22,585 bases of DNA from Actinomycetes bacterium (GCA_021826255.1 JAKBAZ010000005.1:1-22585), one strand, 5' to 3'. Positions 1 to 8,561 are shown, numbered from the stretch's first letter. Numbers and translations: made by a program. The notes: generated from the letters alone by a model not told the origin.

Positions 1-54
1 CATTGCGGTTTATCGAGGGCCATTGTTCAACTTTAGTGACGACGGGCCAGGCGC

Positions 55-60
55 TAGCCT
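55..60 (+). promoter_or_regulatory. Candidate -10 box for a leaderless glycosylase transcript
   Basis: TAGCCT matches the actinobacterial -10 pattern TANNNT and ends six bases before the GTG start at 67. That would place transcription start on the start codon itself. There is no Shine-Dalgarno sequence between it and the GTG. The identical hexamer occupies the same position before hom at 19424. No convincing -35 box is visible. The rest of bases 1-54 shows nothing I can name. Confidence 0.55.
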
Positions 61-66
61 GCCCCC

Positions 67-852
67 GTGCCCGAAGTGCTCGAAGTGGAGTCGTATCGCC
101 GTCTGGCCGACTCGGTCGTGGGCGCTCGCGTTCGAGACGGGTTCGCCGACTCCTACGCCGCGAAGCACCTCGCGTCCCGCGAGACCTGGTCTCGAGCGGT
201 GCAACAGCGGCGCATCACGGGTACCGGGCGTCGAGGAAAGTTGATGTGGTTAGAGACTGACGGACCGAGACTCGGCTGGCGATTTGGCATGACTGGAGTT
301 CTCCTCCTCGACTCTCGAGCGGGAGTCGAAGGGCTCTTCTACGGACCCCACACGTTTCGCGAGGAGTGGATACGAGCCGGAGTAGAACTCGACGACGGAC
401 GCCGACTTCTTCTCCACGATCCGCGTCGATTAGCTCGAGTGCTGGTGGACCCTGATCTCACCGACTTAGGTCCGGACGTGATGACCCTCACGCGCACCGA
501 ATTCAACCAGGCCCTCCACGTGGAGCGCGGCGACGGGCCAGCCCTTAAGGCGCGTCTGCTCGACCAGTCCCGACTCGCCGGCGTCGGCAACCTCCTCGCG
601 GACGAGATGCTCTTTCGAGCGGGCATCGACCCACGTACTCCAGTCGGGCGTCTCGATGAGGACGCTCGAGCTCGCCTGTGGCGCCACCTTCGATTTACTC
701 TCCGGACTCTCAGTCGACGGGGAGGCTCTCACACGGGCGATCACATGGACTCTCGACACCCCGGGGGACTCTGTCCCCGCGACGGGGGAGAGATGAGAGT
801 GGAGACCATTGGGGGTCGAACGACGTACTGGTGCTCGAGTCACCAATTGTAA
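67..852 (+). CDS. Fpg/Nei-family DNA glycosylase/AP lyase
   Basis: Likely a bifunctional base-excision repair enzyme that removes oxidised bases and nicks the abasic site. It has 261 residues, close to the usual 260-290. After Met removal the N-terminus is Pro2-Glu3, the catalytic pair of the family. Lys58 in RRGKL fits the conserved beta-strand lysine. The H2TH DNA-binding segment includes LLDQSRLAGVGN (about 164-175). The C-terminal zinc-finger region reads C236-x2-D239 ... GGRTTYW-C256-x2-H259, so two of the four classical cysteines are Asp and His, while the DNA-contacting GGR (249-251) is kept. The GTG start is chosen because it gives the catalytic Pro at position 2. Whether it acts like MutM (8-oxoG) or like Nei (oxidised pyrimidines) cannot be decided from sequence alone. 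Confidence 0.9.
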   Translation: MPEVLEVESYRRLADSVVGARVRDGFADSYAAKHLASRETWSRAVQQRRITGTGRRGKLMWLETDGPRLGWRFGMTGVLLLDSRAGVEGLFYGPHTFREEWIRAGVELDDGRRLLLHDPRRLARVLVDPDLTDLGPDVMTLTRTEFNQALHVERGDGPALKARLLDQSRLAGVGNLLADEMLFRAGIDPRTPVGRLDEDARARLWRHLRFTLRTLSRRGGSHTGDHMDSRHPGGLCPRDGGEMRVETIGGRTTYWCSSHQL

Positions 853-903
853 GAATTCACTCTCGAAGCCTCGGCTCGACGGAGGGGCCGCTCGCCCATC
901 GGC

Positions 904-909
904 CAGAAT
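904..909 (+). promoter_or_regulatory. Candidate -10 box for the DedA gene
   Basis: CAGAAT ends six bases before the ATG at 916, with only GGGGGG between. The same CAGAAT occurs in the same register before acnA on the minus strand. A G-run abutting the start codon cannot act as a Shine-Dalgarno at normal spacing, so a leaderless transcript is the simpler reading. Confidence 0.5.
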
Positions 910-915
910 GGGGGG

Positions 916-1575
916 ATGTCCTCATTCATTCAGCACTACGGCTACTGGGCGCTCTTTCTCCTCGCCGCGGCCGAATCGGCCCTGGTTCCCATCCCCTCGG
1001 AGGTGACCTTCGGCTTCGCGGGCGCGTACTCCACGACGGCGGTCGCCGGATCGGCCCATTTTTCACTGGTCTGGGTCATTGTGCTCGGAACCCTCGGGTC
1101 CCTCGTCGGGTCCGTCATCGCTTACGAAGTCGGGCGCTACCTTGGGCGACCCCTCGTTGACCGGTACGGCAAGTGGGTCTTACTTACCCACCACGATCTC
1201 GACGTGTCGGAGCGTTGGTTCAATCGATTCGGGGACATCTCGGTCCTCGTGGGGCGCTTCATTCCGGTCGTTCGAACTGTGATATCCCTCCCGGCGGGCC
1301 TGGCAGAGATGCGCCGTCGTCACTTCTTTTGGATGACCCTCGTCGGTTCAGCGGGGTGGGTGGCCCTCTTGTCCGGACTCGGCTACAGCGCGGGAAGTAG
1401 TTGGAACAAGATCAGCCACGACGTCCACCTCTTCCAGACGCCCATCATCGTCCTCATCGTCCTGGCGATCGCCGCGTTTTTCTGGAACCGCATCCGCACG
1501 ATTCGTCGTCACGGGGGTTCACCGAGTTCCTCATCCACCTCGCGCCCGAGTGGACGAGGTAAGCACTCGCGCTAA
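916..1575 (+). CDS. DedA-family (VTT domain) membrane protein
   Basis: A 219-residue integral membrane protein of the DedA/SNARE-associated family. Members help maintain membrane potential and lipid homeostasis, and some flip polyprenyl phosphate or phospholipids. Family landmarks are the N-terminal re-entrant segment with VPIPSE (about residues 24-29), the GRYLG motif (73-77), and the conserved GRFIPVVRT ... SLPAG stretch after residue 110. Hydrophobic segments follow to about residue 190, and the tail is basic, Ser-rich and probably cytoplasmic. The ATG is six bases downstream of a -10-like hexamer. The gene converges on bcp and the two stop codons share bases (CTAA). The exact substrate is unknown. 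Confidence 0.88.
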   Translation: MSSFIQHYGYWALFLLAAAESALVPIPSEVTFGFAGAYSTTAVAGSAHFSLVWVIVLGTLGSLVGSVIAYEVGRYLGRPLVDRYGKWVLLTHHDLDVSERWFNRFGDISVLVGRFIPVVRTVISLPAGLAEMRRRHFFWMTLVGSAGWVALLSGLGYSAGSSWNKISHDVHLFQTPIIVLIVLAIAAFFWNRIRTIRRHGGSPSSSSTSRPSGRGKHSR

Positions 1576-2036
1576 GCGGTCAACTCGCGGAGTACTCGTG
1601 CGACGTGGCCGGTCGCCTTGACGTTGTACCACGCCCGTTCGATGATCCCCTCGCTACTGATGAGGAACGTGGAACGGATGACGCCGGTGACCTTTTTGCC
1701 GTACATCATCTTTTCACCCCAGGCCCCGTAGGCCGCGAGCACGGTCTTCTCCGGGTCACTCAGCAGCGTGAAGTTCAGTCCGTACTTCTCACGAAACGCG
1801 CGGTGACGTTCCGGGCTATCCGGTGAGACACCGACGACTCGGATGGTGAGAGAGTTGAGGGTTGAGAGTTCGTCATTGAACCCGCACGCCTCGGTGGTGC
1901 ATCCCGGAGTGTCGTCTTCGGGGTAGAAGTACAACAGGGTTCGGGCCCCGACGACGTCGCCCAGAGTGAAGGGAGCCCCGCTCTGGTCGGGGAGGGTGAA
2001 GTGGGGAGCAGCGTCTCCGGGGTTGAGTCTCGACAT
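1572..2036 (-). CDS. bcp: Bcp-type thiol peroxidase (peroxiredoxin)
   Basis: A thioredoxin-dependent peroxiredoxin that reduces H2O2 and organic hydroperoxides in the cytoplasm. It has 154 residues, normal for the family. The active-site segment DDTPGCTTEAC holds the peroxidatic Cys46, with the PxxxT/SxxC arrangement from Pro39, and a nearby resolving-type Cys51 as in the atypical 2-Cys Bcp subgroup. YFYPEDDTPG and the later SDPEK and GVIRSTFLI segments are typical. The ATG is preceded on the minus strand by GAGGTG four bases upstream, a good ribosome-binding site, so unlike several neighbours this gene has a leader. It overlaps the end of the DedA gene by three bases tail to tail. Confidence 0.95.
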   Translation of the reverse strand: MSRLNPGDAAPHFTLPDQSGAPFTLGDVVGARTLLYFYPEDDTPGCTTEACGFNDELSTLNSLTIRVVGVSPDSPERHRAFREKYGLNFTLLSDPEKTVLAAYGAWGEKMMYGKKVTGVIRSTFLISSEGIIERAWYNVKATGHVARVLRELTA

Positions 2037-2067
2037 CGTTCACCTCGTCGTGGTGGGGGCTGACACG

Positions 2068-2073
2068 ACCCTA
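2068..2073 (-). promoter_or_regulatory. Candidate -10 box for bcp
   Basis: On the minus strand this reads TAGGGT, a TANNNT match. It predicts a transcription start near 2061 and a leader of about 25 bases that contains the GAGGTG ribosome-binding site (2046-2041). The rest of the 2037-2144 divergent gap, which also has to contain the helicase promoter, shows no other clear element. Confidence 0.4.
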
Positions 2074-2144
2074 GACTACGTAGTGCAGCCCAAGAGTGGC
2101 TGGGGCCCCTCTCACGTCATCGATGGTTCTGGGTCCGACCGGAA

Positions 2145-3389
2145 ATGACTGTGACTATGGAATCCTCTCCCGCGTCAGCGGCCGAGTCGTACGACTCGCT
2201 GCAAACTTTTCAAGAGCTCGGAGTTCGAGCAGACCTCTGCGCCGTTCTCGAGTCCCAGGGAATCAAGACCGCCTTCGCCATTCAGGCGATGACGATTCAC
2301 GACGCGCTCGCCGGTCGAGACGTCTGCGGTAAGGCGAAGACGGGTTCGGGCAAGACCTTGGGTTTTGGGCTCCCGCTGCTTCAACGAATCGCCGACTCGG
2401 GGACCAGAACGAGTGACGGACCAGCGGCTCCGCGGGGCCTCGTGTTGGTGCCCACCCGGGAACTCGCGGTTCAGGTCTTCGACGTTCTCCAACCCCTCGG
2501 TCGGGCCCTCGGTCTCCACGTCAACGCCGTCTACGGCGGGGCGGACATCGAGAAGCAGATTAAGTCTCTGCGCAACGGTTCAGACGTCATCATCGCTACT
2601 CCGGGTCGACTCATCGACCTCGGTGATCGCGGGGAACTCAGTGTGGCCGGTCTCGACGTGCTCGTCCTCGACGAGGCGGACCGAATGGCGGACATGGGTT
2701 TCATGCCCCAGGTGGAGTGGGTTCTTCGTCGCATCGCCGAGCGACCCCACCAGACCCTGCTCTTTTCGGCCACTCTCGACGGAGCGGTGGACCGTCTCGT
2801 TCAGCGTTATCTCACCGATCCCGTCTTTCACGAGGTTGTCTCGAACTCCCAGACGGTCAACGCGATGGTTCACCACTTTCTTCAGGTTCACCAGATGGAC
2901 CGGATCAAGGTTGTGGCGGCCATTTGTCAATCGATGGACAAGACGATCATCTTCTGTCGCACCAAGCGCGGGGCCGATCGACTCGTCGAGCAGTTGCAAA
3001 AAGAGGGCGTCGACACGGGCGCCATCCACGGCGACCTTCGACAGACTCAGCGAGAAAAGACCCTGGCCGACTTCGGAAACGACAAGCTGAGGGTCCTCGT
3101 AGCGACCGACGTCGCGGCCCGGGGCCTTCACATCGACGGGGTGGACTGTGTAATCCACTTCGATCCCCCCGAAGATCACAAGGCGTACCTGCACCGCTCA
3201 GGTCGCACCGCGCGCGCGGGCAAGACGGGTGTCGTCGTGTCGCTGTTGCTCTGGAATCAAGTCATCGAGGCCGAAATCATCATGAAGCGACTCGGGCTGA
3301 AGCGTCCGATTGTCGAAGTGTTCTCGAATAATCCCCACTTGCGCGATCTGGCGGCGTGGGACCCTACGAAGGAGGAGTCGGGTGAGTGA
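2145..3389 (+). CDS. DEAD-box RNA helicase
   Basis: ATP-dependent RNA helicase of the DeaD/RhlE type, with a likely role in ribosome assembly or RNA turnover. All core motifs are present in its 414 residues: Q motif (Phe22 ... Gln47), Walker A AKTGSGKT (64-71), PTREL (103-107), TPGR (152-155), DEAD (176-179), SAT (208-210), IIFCRTKRGAD (268-278), ATDVAARGLHI (320-330) and HRSGRTARAG (350-359). It is close to the minimal two-RecA-domain core, with only a short C-terminal extension and no RNA-binding tail, so it may need a partner for specificity. ATG at 2145 is used here. ATG at 2157 is equally possible, since neither has a clear Shine-Dalgarno. Its end overlaps the next gene by 8 bases. Confidence 0.95.
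   Translation: MTVTMESSPASAAESYDSLQTFQELGVRADLCAVLESQGIKTAFAIQAMTIHDALAGRDVCGKAKTGSGKTLGFGLPLLQRIADSGTRTSDGPAAPRGLVLVPTRELAVQVFDVLQPLGRALGLHVNAVYGGADIEKQIKSLRNGSDVIIATPGRLIDLGDRGELSVAGLDVLVLDEADRMADMGFMPQVEWVLRRIAERPHQTLLFSATLDGAVDRLVQRYLTDPVFHEVVSNSQTVNAMVHHFLQVHQMDRIKVVAAICQSMDKTIIFCRTKRGADRLVEQLQKEGVDTGAIHGDLRQTQREKTLADFGNDKLRVLVATDVAARGLHIDGVDCVIHFDPPEDHKAYLHRSGRTARAGKTGVVVSLLLWNQVIEAEIIMKRLGLKRPIVEVFSNNPHLRDLAAWDPTKEESGE
3369..3376 (+). promoter_or_regulatory. Strong ribosome-binding site that sets the PIG-L start
   Basis: AAGGAGGA lies inside the last codons of the helicase, five bases before GTG 3382. It is the best Shine-Dalgarno in this part of the window. It decides for 3382 over the next GTG at 3392 and over the longer upstream reading frame. 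Confidence 0.75.
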
Positions 3390-4113
3390 GGTGGAACTCT
3401 ACGAGGCCAACGCGGAGCGCCGACGGGCCCTCGCGGTGGTGGCCCACCCGGACGATATTGACTTTGGGATGGCGGGGACAATTGCCCGCTTGACCGGTGA
3501 TGGTGTCGCCGTGGCGTACTGCCTCGTGACGTCGGGTGACGCCGGCGGGGACTCCTCGACCACCACGAACGAGGAGCGCGCTCGGGAGCGAGAGGCTGAG
3601 CAAACGGCCGCGGCCGCCGAACTCGGCGTCAGAGATCTCACCTTTCTGCACTACCCCGACGGACGCGTAGAAGTGACGCTGGACTTGCGGCGTGACATTG
3701 CTCGGGTCATTCGGCGCTGGCGCCCGGACCTCGTACTCACGCAGAATCCGGAGAGAAACTGGGAGAGAATCTTCGCGTCACACCCGGACCACCTGGCCGC
3801 CGGAGAGGCGACCCTGCGCGCGGTGTATCCCGACGCTCGAAATCCCCACGCCTTTCCCGAACTTCTTTCTGAGGGTCTTGAGCCTCACGTGGTACCCGAA
3901 GTGTGGGTGGGTGGAGGAGTCAACGGTTTCGCGGTGGACATTACCGACACCGTGGAGCGCAAGCTCGCCGCCTTAAAGCGCCACGTCTCTCAAGTGGGCG
4001 GGCGAGAGGACCTCGACGAGATGGTGCGAGCCTGGGCGTCGGCCACGGCCGACGCGGCGGGACTGGCCTCCGGGAGATTCGCGGAGGGGTTTCGTCGGGT
4101 CGTGACGGCGTAA
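3382..4113 (+). CDS. PIG-L/LmbE-family N-acetylglucosamine-type deacetylase
   Basis: Zinc-dependent deacetylase of the PIG-L superfamily, which includes MshB and Mca of actinobacterial mycothiol metabolism. From the GTG at 3382 it has 243 residues. AHPDD gives zinc ligands His22 and Asp25 plus the general base Asp24. HPDH at 134-137 supplies the third ligand, His137. Conserved TSGD and YPDGR segments lie between. An in-frame extension upstream of 3382 runs inside the helicase and is not family-like. The gene overlaps the helicase by 8 bases and is probably translated with it. The substrate is not predictable. Mycothiol or bacillithiol-like N-acyl glucosaminides are family possibilities, but I see no mycothiol gene nearby. 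Confidence 0.9.
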   Translation: MSEVELYEANAERRRALAVVAHPDDIDFGMAGTIARLTGDGVAVAYCLVTSGDAGGDSSTTTNEERAREREAEQTAAAAELGVRDLTFLHYPDGRVEVTLDLRRDIARVIRRWRPDLVLTQNPERNWERIFASHPDHLAAGEATLRAVYPDARNPHAFPELLSEGLEPHVVPEVWVGGGVNGFAVDITDTVERKLAALKRHVSQVGGREDLDEMVRAWASATADAAGLASGRFAEGFRRVVTA

Positions 4114-4137
4114 CTCCCTTCGCTGGGCGCCCGGTTC

Positions 4138-4143
4138 TAGGGT
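4138..4143 (+). promoter_or_regulatory. Candidate -10 box for the SulP gene
   Basis: TAGGGT ends exactly six bases before the GTG at 4150. GGGCCC between them is not a ribosome-binding site. The same register is seen before the glycosylase, DedA, acnA and hom genes, consistent with a leaderless transcript. Confidence 0.5.
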
Positions 4144-4149
4144 GGGCCC

Positions 4150-5829
4150 GTGAGTACTTCCGCCGAACGAACACCCATCGCCCAACGGGTGACGAGAGGT
4201 GACCTCACTCGACTCTTCGAGGGGGTTACTCGAAGAAACGTGGCACTACAGGTGGTGGCGGGAATTGCTCTCGTGGCCATTGCGGTGCCCGAGCAGATTG
4301 CGACCGCACAACTGGCTGACGTTCCCCCCTACGTGGGACTGGTGGCGTTCATCGCGGCGACCCTCGCGTTCGTCGTCGCGGGCAGTCACCCGGTCGTCTC
4401 GGTGGGGGCCGACTCCACCATTGCTCCTCTCTTCGCCGTGGCCCTGGTCCGTCTGGCCGCCCCCCAATCGTCCAACTACCTCGCCCTCGTCGCCGCGACG
4501 GCCGTCGTCACGGGACTGCTCCTCATCGTCATCGGGTGGTTGAGGTGGGGGTGGCTCGCGGACATCCTCTCCCTACCGATCGTCACCGGCTTCATGGCGG
4601 GCATCGGAGTCATCATCATCGTTCACCAACTGGGCCACTTGTCGGGCGTGAGTTCGGGGGGAGAGTCCGTCGTCGACCGGGTGAGTCAGTGGGTCCACCA
4701 GTGGTCTCACGTGAGTGGGTGGTCCCTCGGTCTCGGTCTCGCAACAGTGCTCGTCATGGTGCTCGGTGAGAAGTGGAACCCCCGCCTTCCCTGGGCCCTC
4801 GTCGCCGTGGTGGGCGGAGCACTCGTGAGCTCTCTCGGGGGTCTCGAGCATCGCGGGGTTCAGACGCTGGGAACGGTGTCGGTGGGATTTGTTGAGTGGC
4901 GACTCGGCCAATTCCACGTCGCCGACCTCGGCGTCGTCGTCGTGACGTCGTTGACGCTGGTCATTGTCATCATGAGTCAAACGGGCGCGACGGCTCGCAC
5001 GACCGCCGACGAACTGGGAATCGACGACGACTTAAGTCGGGACTTCTTCGGAGTGGGCTGGTCCAATCTGGTGGCGGGTCTCGCGGGCTCCATTCCCGTG
5101 GATGCCTCGCCGGCGCGCACCAGTGTGACCATTCTGGCCGGGGGCCGGACCAAGGTGTCCGGGCTCGTGGCGGCGCTCATCGCCCTCGCCCTCCTTCCCG
5201 GAGTGGGAGTGGTGAGATGGGTTCCCCTGGCGTCGCTTTCGGGAGTTCTCACGTTCGTGGCCGCGCGACTCATCAAGGTCACGCAGTTCCGCGCAATTTG
5301 GCGAGTGAGCCGAGTCGAAGCGCTACTGGCCCTCGTCGCCACCGTCGGCGTGGTGGGCTGGGGAGTGGAGACGGGACTCGGGGTCGCCGTCGCGCTCGCG
5401 ATTGGGGCTCACATGTGGCGCTCGGCGCGGCCCCACCTCGTCGAGATGGGGCGTCGGCCAGGGTCCACCTCGTGGGAGCCCGTGACAGTTTCCGGCGTGG
5501 CGCGAGTGGATCACGTCGCCGTACTCCTCTTCGACCACGACCTCTTCTTCGCTAACGCCTCCCAGTTTCGGCGTCTCGTTCACCAGGCTCTGCACGATCG
5601 GCCCGACACCCGTCACGTGGTCCTCGACGCCGCCGCGATGGTGGACATCGACTTCACCGGACTGCGACTGCTCGACGACGTGCACCACGACCTCGCTCAC
5701 GAGTCCGTGTCCCTGGCCCTCGCGCGACCGAGCGCGGACGTGGTGCGACGAGTGCGCAGCCAGTCCTCTCTCGTCGACGTGGGTCTCTTCGACTCCGTCG
5801 ACGAAGCTGTGAACGCGGTGGCCGACTAG
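4150..5829 (+). CDS. SulP-family anion transporter with STAS domain
   Basis: Secondary transporter of the SLC26/SulP family, typically for sulfate, bicarbonate or organic acids. It has 559 residues, the usual size. After a short hydrophilic N-terminus, roughly 10-14 hydrophobic segments run to about residue 420, beginning with the family signature near AVPEQIATAQLADVPPYVG and the following VSVGADST segment. A cytoplasmic STAS domain occupies about 445-559. Its conserved loop reads VDIDFTGLRLLDD, equivalent to the D-x-[ST]-G loop of anti-sigma-factor antagonists. Substrate cannot be assigned, and no carbonic anhydrase or sulfate-assimilation gene is adjacent. The stop codon interlocks with that of acnA (shared CTAG). 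Confidence 0.9.
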   Translation: MSTSAERTPIAQRVTRGDLTRLFEGVTRRNVALQVVAGIALVAIAVPEQIATAQLADVPPYVGLVAFIAATLAFVVAGSHPVVSVGADSTIAPLFAVALVRLAAPQSSNYLALVAATAVVTGLLLIVIGWLRWGWLADILSLPIVTGFMAGIGVIIIVHQLGHLSGVSSGGESVVDRVSQWVHQWSHVSGWSLGLGLATVLVMVLGEKWNPRLPWALVAVVGGALVSSLGGLEHRGVQTLGTVSVGFVEWRLGQFHVADLGVVVVTSLTLVIVIMSQTGATARTTADELGIDDDLSRDFFGVGWSNLVAGLAGSIPVDASPARTSVTILAGGRTKVSGLVAALIALALLPGVGVVRWVPLASLSGVLTFVAARLIKVTQFRAIWRVSRVEALLALVATVGVVGWGVETGLGVAVALAIGAHMWRSARPHLVEMGRRPGSTSWEPVTVSGVARVDHVAVLLFDHDLFFANASQFRRLVHQALHDRPDTRHVVLDAAAMVDIDFTGLRLLDDVHHDLAHESVSLALARPSADVVRRVRSQSSLVDVGLFDSVDEAVNAVAD

Positions 5830-8507
5830 GGGCGCGCCAGCTGGCGAAGGACGAAGTTGAGTACTCCGCCGTGACGGTAGTACTCAGCCTCCGTGGGGGT
5901 GTCGATTCGCAGGCGAGCGTCGAACTCGTGAACCTCTCCGTTCAGTCGAGTCGCCCGAACTCGAACCCGGGGTACGACGTTCCCGACGTTGAGGGGTTCG
6001 AGCCCTTCGACGTCGAACACCTCCGTACCGTCGAGATCGTGGCTCTGCGCGGACTCACCGGGGAGGAACTGCAACGGCAGCACCCCCATCCCGACCAGGT
6101 TGGAACGGTGAATTCGCTCGAAACTCTCGGCCAACACGGCTGAGACTCCGAGCAACTTGGTTCCCTTGGCGGCCCAGTCTCGGCTGGATCCCGAACCGTA
6201 CTCCTTGCCCGCGAGAATGACGAGGGGCGTCCCTTCGGCCTGGTAGGCCATGGCGGCGTCGAAGATGGAGAGGGGAGTGCCCTCAGGGAACTTCAGTGTG
6301 ACTCCACCCTCAGTCCCCGGGGCGACCTGGTTACGCAGGCGAATGTTGGCGAAGGTTCCGCGCACCATCACTTCGAAGTTTCCGCGTCGAGCTCCATAGG
6401 AGTTGAAGTCCTGAGCGGTGACGCCCCCGTCAATGAGGTATTGACCAGCTGGAGTCGTGGCTCGGATGTTGCCCGCAGGAGAGATGTGGTCGGTCGTGAC
6501 CGAGTCGGCGAGTTTCGCGAGCACTCGGGCGCCGTGTACGTCACCGACGGTGCCCGGTTCCATCGTCATGCCGTCGAAGAACGGGGCCCGCTTGACGTAG
6601 GTCGAGGCCGGCTGCCAGTCGTAGGTCTGGGCGTTGGTCGCGGGAATCTCCTGCCACCGGTCGTCGCCGCCGAAGGCGCTGGCGTAACGAGTCTTGAACA
6701 TGTCCGGTGTGATGGAGGCCCGCACCGCGTCGGCCACTTCTTGGTCACTCGGCCAGATGTCGGCGAGGTACACCGGGCTACCGTCTGAACCGGTCCCGAG
6801 GGGGTCGCGGGTGAGATCGATGTCCACCGTGCCGGCGAGCGCGAAAGCGACCACCAGGGGCGGGGACGCGAGGAAGTTCTGCTTCACGTCCGGGTGAATG
6901 CGACCCTCGAAGTTTCGGTTTCCCGAGAGCACCGAGACCACGGAGAGATCGTGTTCACTCACCGCCTCTGAAACTCCCGAGAGCAGCGGGCCGGTGTTAC
7001 CGATGCAGGTGGTGCATCCGTAGCCAGCGAGGTAGAACCCGAGGCCGTCCAGCGCGTCGACGAGTCCCGCTCGTTCGAGGTAGTCCATCACCACTCGTGA
7101 CCCCGGGGCGAGTGAGGTCTTCACCCAGGGCTTGGTCGTCAGTCCCCGTTCCCGGGCCTTCTTCGCCACGAGTCCCGCGGCCACGAGGACCGAGGGGTTA
7201 GAGGTGTTGGTGCACGAGGTGATAGCGGCCACGGTCACGGCGCCGTCGCGAAGTGACTCGGCGGCGTCAAGTCCCTGAACTTCCTTCACGTCCCTTCCGA
7301 GGGCGGCGTGGAAGGCGTCACGAACGCCACTGAGTTCGACGCGGTCCTGGGGACGCTTCGGACCAGCCATGGAGGGACCCACGCTCGAGAGGTCGAGTTC
7401 CACTACCTCGGAGAAGACCGGTTCCGCGGACTCGTCGGAATGCCAGATGCCCTGAGCCTTGGCGTAGGACTCGACGAGCTCGAGGTGCTCTGCGCTTCGC
7501 CCCGTAAAGGCGAGGTAGTCGATGGTGACGTGGTCGATGGGGAAGATGGTGCACGTGGCGCCGAACTCCGGAGTCATGTTCGCGATGGTCGCTCGAGTTT
7601 CGAGCGAGAGCGAACCCACTCCCGGTCCGTAGGCCTCGACGAACTTGCCGACGACCCCACGCTGACGAAGCAGCTGGGTGATGGTGAGGACAACGTCGGT
7701 GGCAGTGACGCCCTCGCGGGGCGAGCCGGAGAGTCGCAGTCCGACGACGGGTGGAATGAGCATCGAGGTCGGCTGACCCAGCATGGCGGCCTCCGCCTCG
7801 ATACCGCCGACGCCCCAGCCGAGCACCCCGAGACCGTTGACCATCGTGGTGTGAGAGTCCGTTCCCACGACGGTGTCGGGGTACGCCACGCCGTCGTGGT
7901 CGAAGACGACCCGGGCGAGGTGTTCGAGATTGACTTGGTGACAGATGCCCATGCCCGGAGGTACTACTCGGAACTGGCTGAAGGAGTTCTGGGCCCACTT
8001 CAAGAAGGTGTAGCGCTCGAGGTTGCGCTGATACTCGACGGTGACGTTCTCTTCGTAACTCTCCGGAGTGCCCGTGCGCTCGAGGATGATGGAGTGGTCG
8101 ATGACGAGTTCGACGGGTACGAGGGGGTTGATCTTCGCCGGGTCGCCCCCGAGTTCGATGATGGCGTCGCGAAGTGAGGCCAAGTCGACGACGGCCGGGA
8201 CTCCGGTGAAGTCCTGCATGAGAACTCTCTCGGGGGTGAAGGCAATCTCGTGGGCGTCGTCACCCGCGGCCTCCCCGTGCCGCTCGGGGGCGTCGGCCCA
8301 GCGAGCAACGGCCTCGATGTCGGCGGCCGTGACCTTGACCCCGTCCTCGTGTCGAAGGAGGTTCTCGAGGAGAACTTTGACGGCGAAGGGCAGGCGATCA
8401 GCGCCCAACTCCACGAGACGTTCGGCGCGCAGCGAGTAGTAGGTCAGCTCGCGAGTACCGACGCGAAATGAGGAACGAGATCCAAAGGAGTCAAGGGAGT
8501 CAGCCAT
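5826..8507 (-). CDS. acnA: Aconitate hydratase (AcnA type)
   Basis: Interconverts citrate and isocitrate in the TCA cycle, and apo-enzymes of this type can bind RNA. From ATG 8507 it has 893 residues, as expected for AcnA/IRP-type aconitases. The [4Fe-4S] ligands are visible: Cys432 in ITSCTNTSNPS and Cys498 and Cys501 in GYGCTTCIGNTGP. The swivelling C-terminal domain contains AKLADSVTTDHISPAG and the GKEYGSGSSRDWAAKG active-site segment. The open frame continues upstream to 8669, but that part reads into argS and is not aconitase-like, so the start is MADSLDSFG. On the minus strand GGAGGG touches the ATG and is preceded by CAGAAT, suggesting a leaderless message. It is divergent from argS. 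Confidence 0.96.
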   Translation of the reverse strand: MADSLDSFGSRSSFRVGTRELTYYSLRAERLVELGADRLPFAVKVLLENLLRHEDGVKVTAADIEAVARWADAPERHGEAAGDDAHEIAFTPERVLMQDFTGVPAVVDLASLRDAIIELGGDPAKINPLVPVELVIDHSIILERTGTPESYEENVTVEYQRNLERYTFLKWAQNSFSQFRVVPPGMGICHQVNLEHLARVVFDHDGVAYPDTVVGTDSHTTMVNGLGVLGWGVGGIEAEAAMLGQPTSMLIPPVVGLRLSGSPREGVTATDVVLTITQLLRQRGVVGKFVEAYGPGVGSLSLETRATIANMTPEFGATCTIFPIDHVTIDYLAFTGRSAEHLELVESYAKAQGIWHSDESAEPVFSEVVELDLSSVGPSMAGPKRPQDRVELSGVRDAFHAALGRDVKEVQGLDAAESLRDGAVTVAAITSCTNTSNPSVLVAAGLVAKKARERGLTTKPWVKTSLAPGSRVVMDYLERAGLVDALDGLGFYLAGYGCTTCIGNTGPLLSGVSEAVSEHDLSVVSVLSGNRNFEGRIHPDVKQNFLASPPLVVAFALAGTVDIDLTRDPLGTGSDGSPVYLADIWPSDQEVADAVRASITPDMFKTRYASAFGGDDRWQEIPATNAQTYDWQPASTYVKRAPFFDGMTMEPGTVGDVHGARVLAKLADSVTTDHISPAGNIRATTPAGQYLIDGGVTAQDFNSYGARRGNFEVMVRGTFANIRLRNQVAPGTEGGVTLKFPEGTPLSIFDAAMAYQAEGTPLVILAGKEYGSGSSRDWAAKGTKLLGVSAVLAESFERIHRSNLVGMGVLPLQFLPGESAQSHDLDGTEVFDVEGLEPLNVGNVVPRVRVRATRLNGEVHEFDARLRIDTPTEAEYYRHGGVLNFVLRQLARP

Positions 8508-8513
8508 CCCTCC

Positions 8514-8519
8514 ATTCTG
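8514..8519 (-). promoter_or_regulatory. Candidate -10 box for acnA
   Basis: Reads CAGAAT on the minus strand, six bases before ATG 8507, the same hexamer and register as before the DedA gene. The 66-base gap 8508-8573 must hold both the acnA and the argS promoters, so their upstream elements overlap. Confidence 0.5.
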
Positions 8520-8561
8520 CCCCCATTCGCGAGGGGGCGTCGGACGAGTCCGAAGAGATGG

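Noticed and set aside
7308..8177. Long plus-strand open frame opposite acnA
   Set aside because: It lies wholly within aconitase, has no recognisable domain, and is rich in Asp, Glu, Gly and Val as expected for the antisense of a GC-rich gene.
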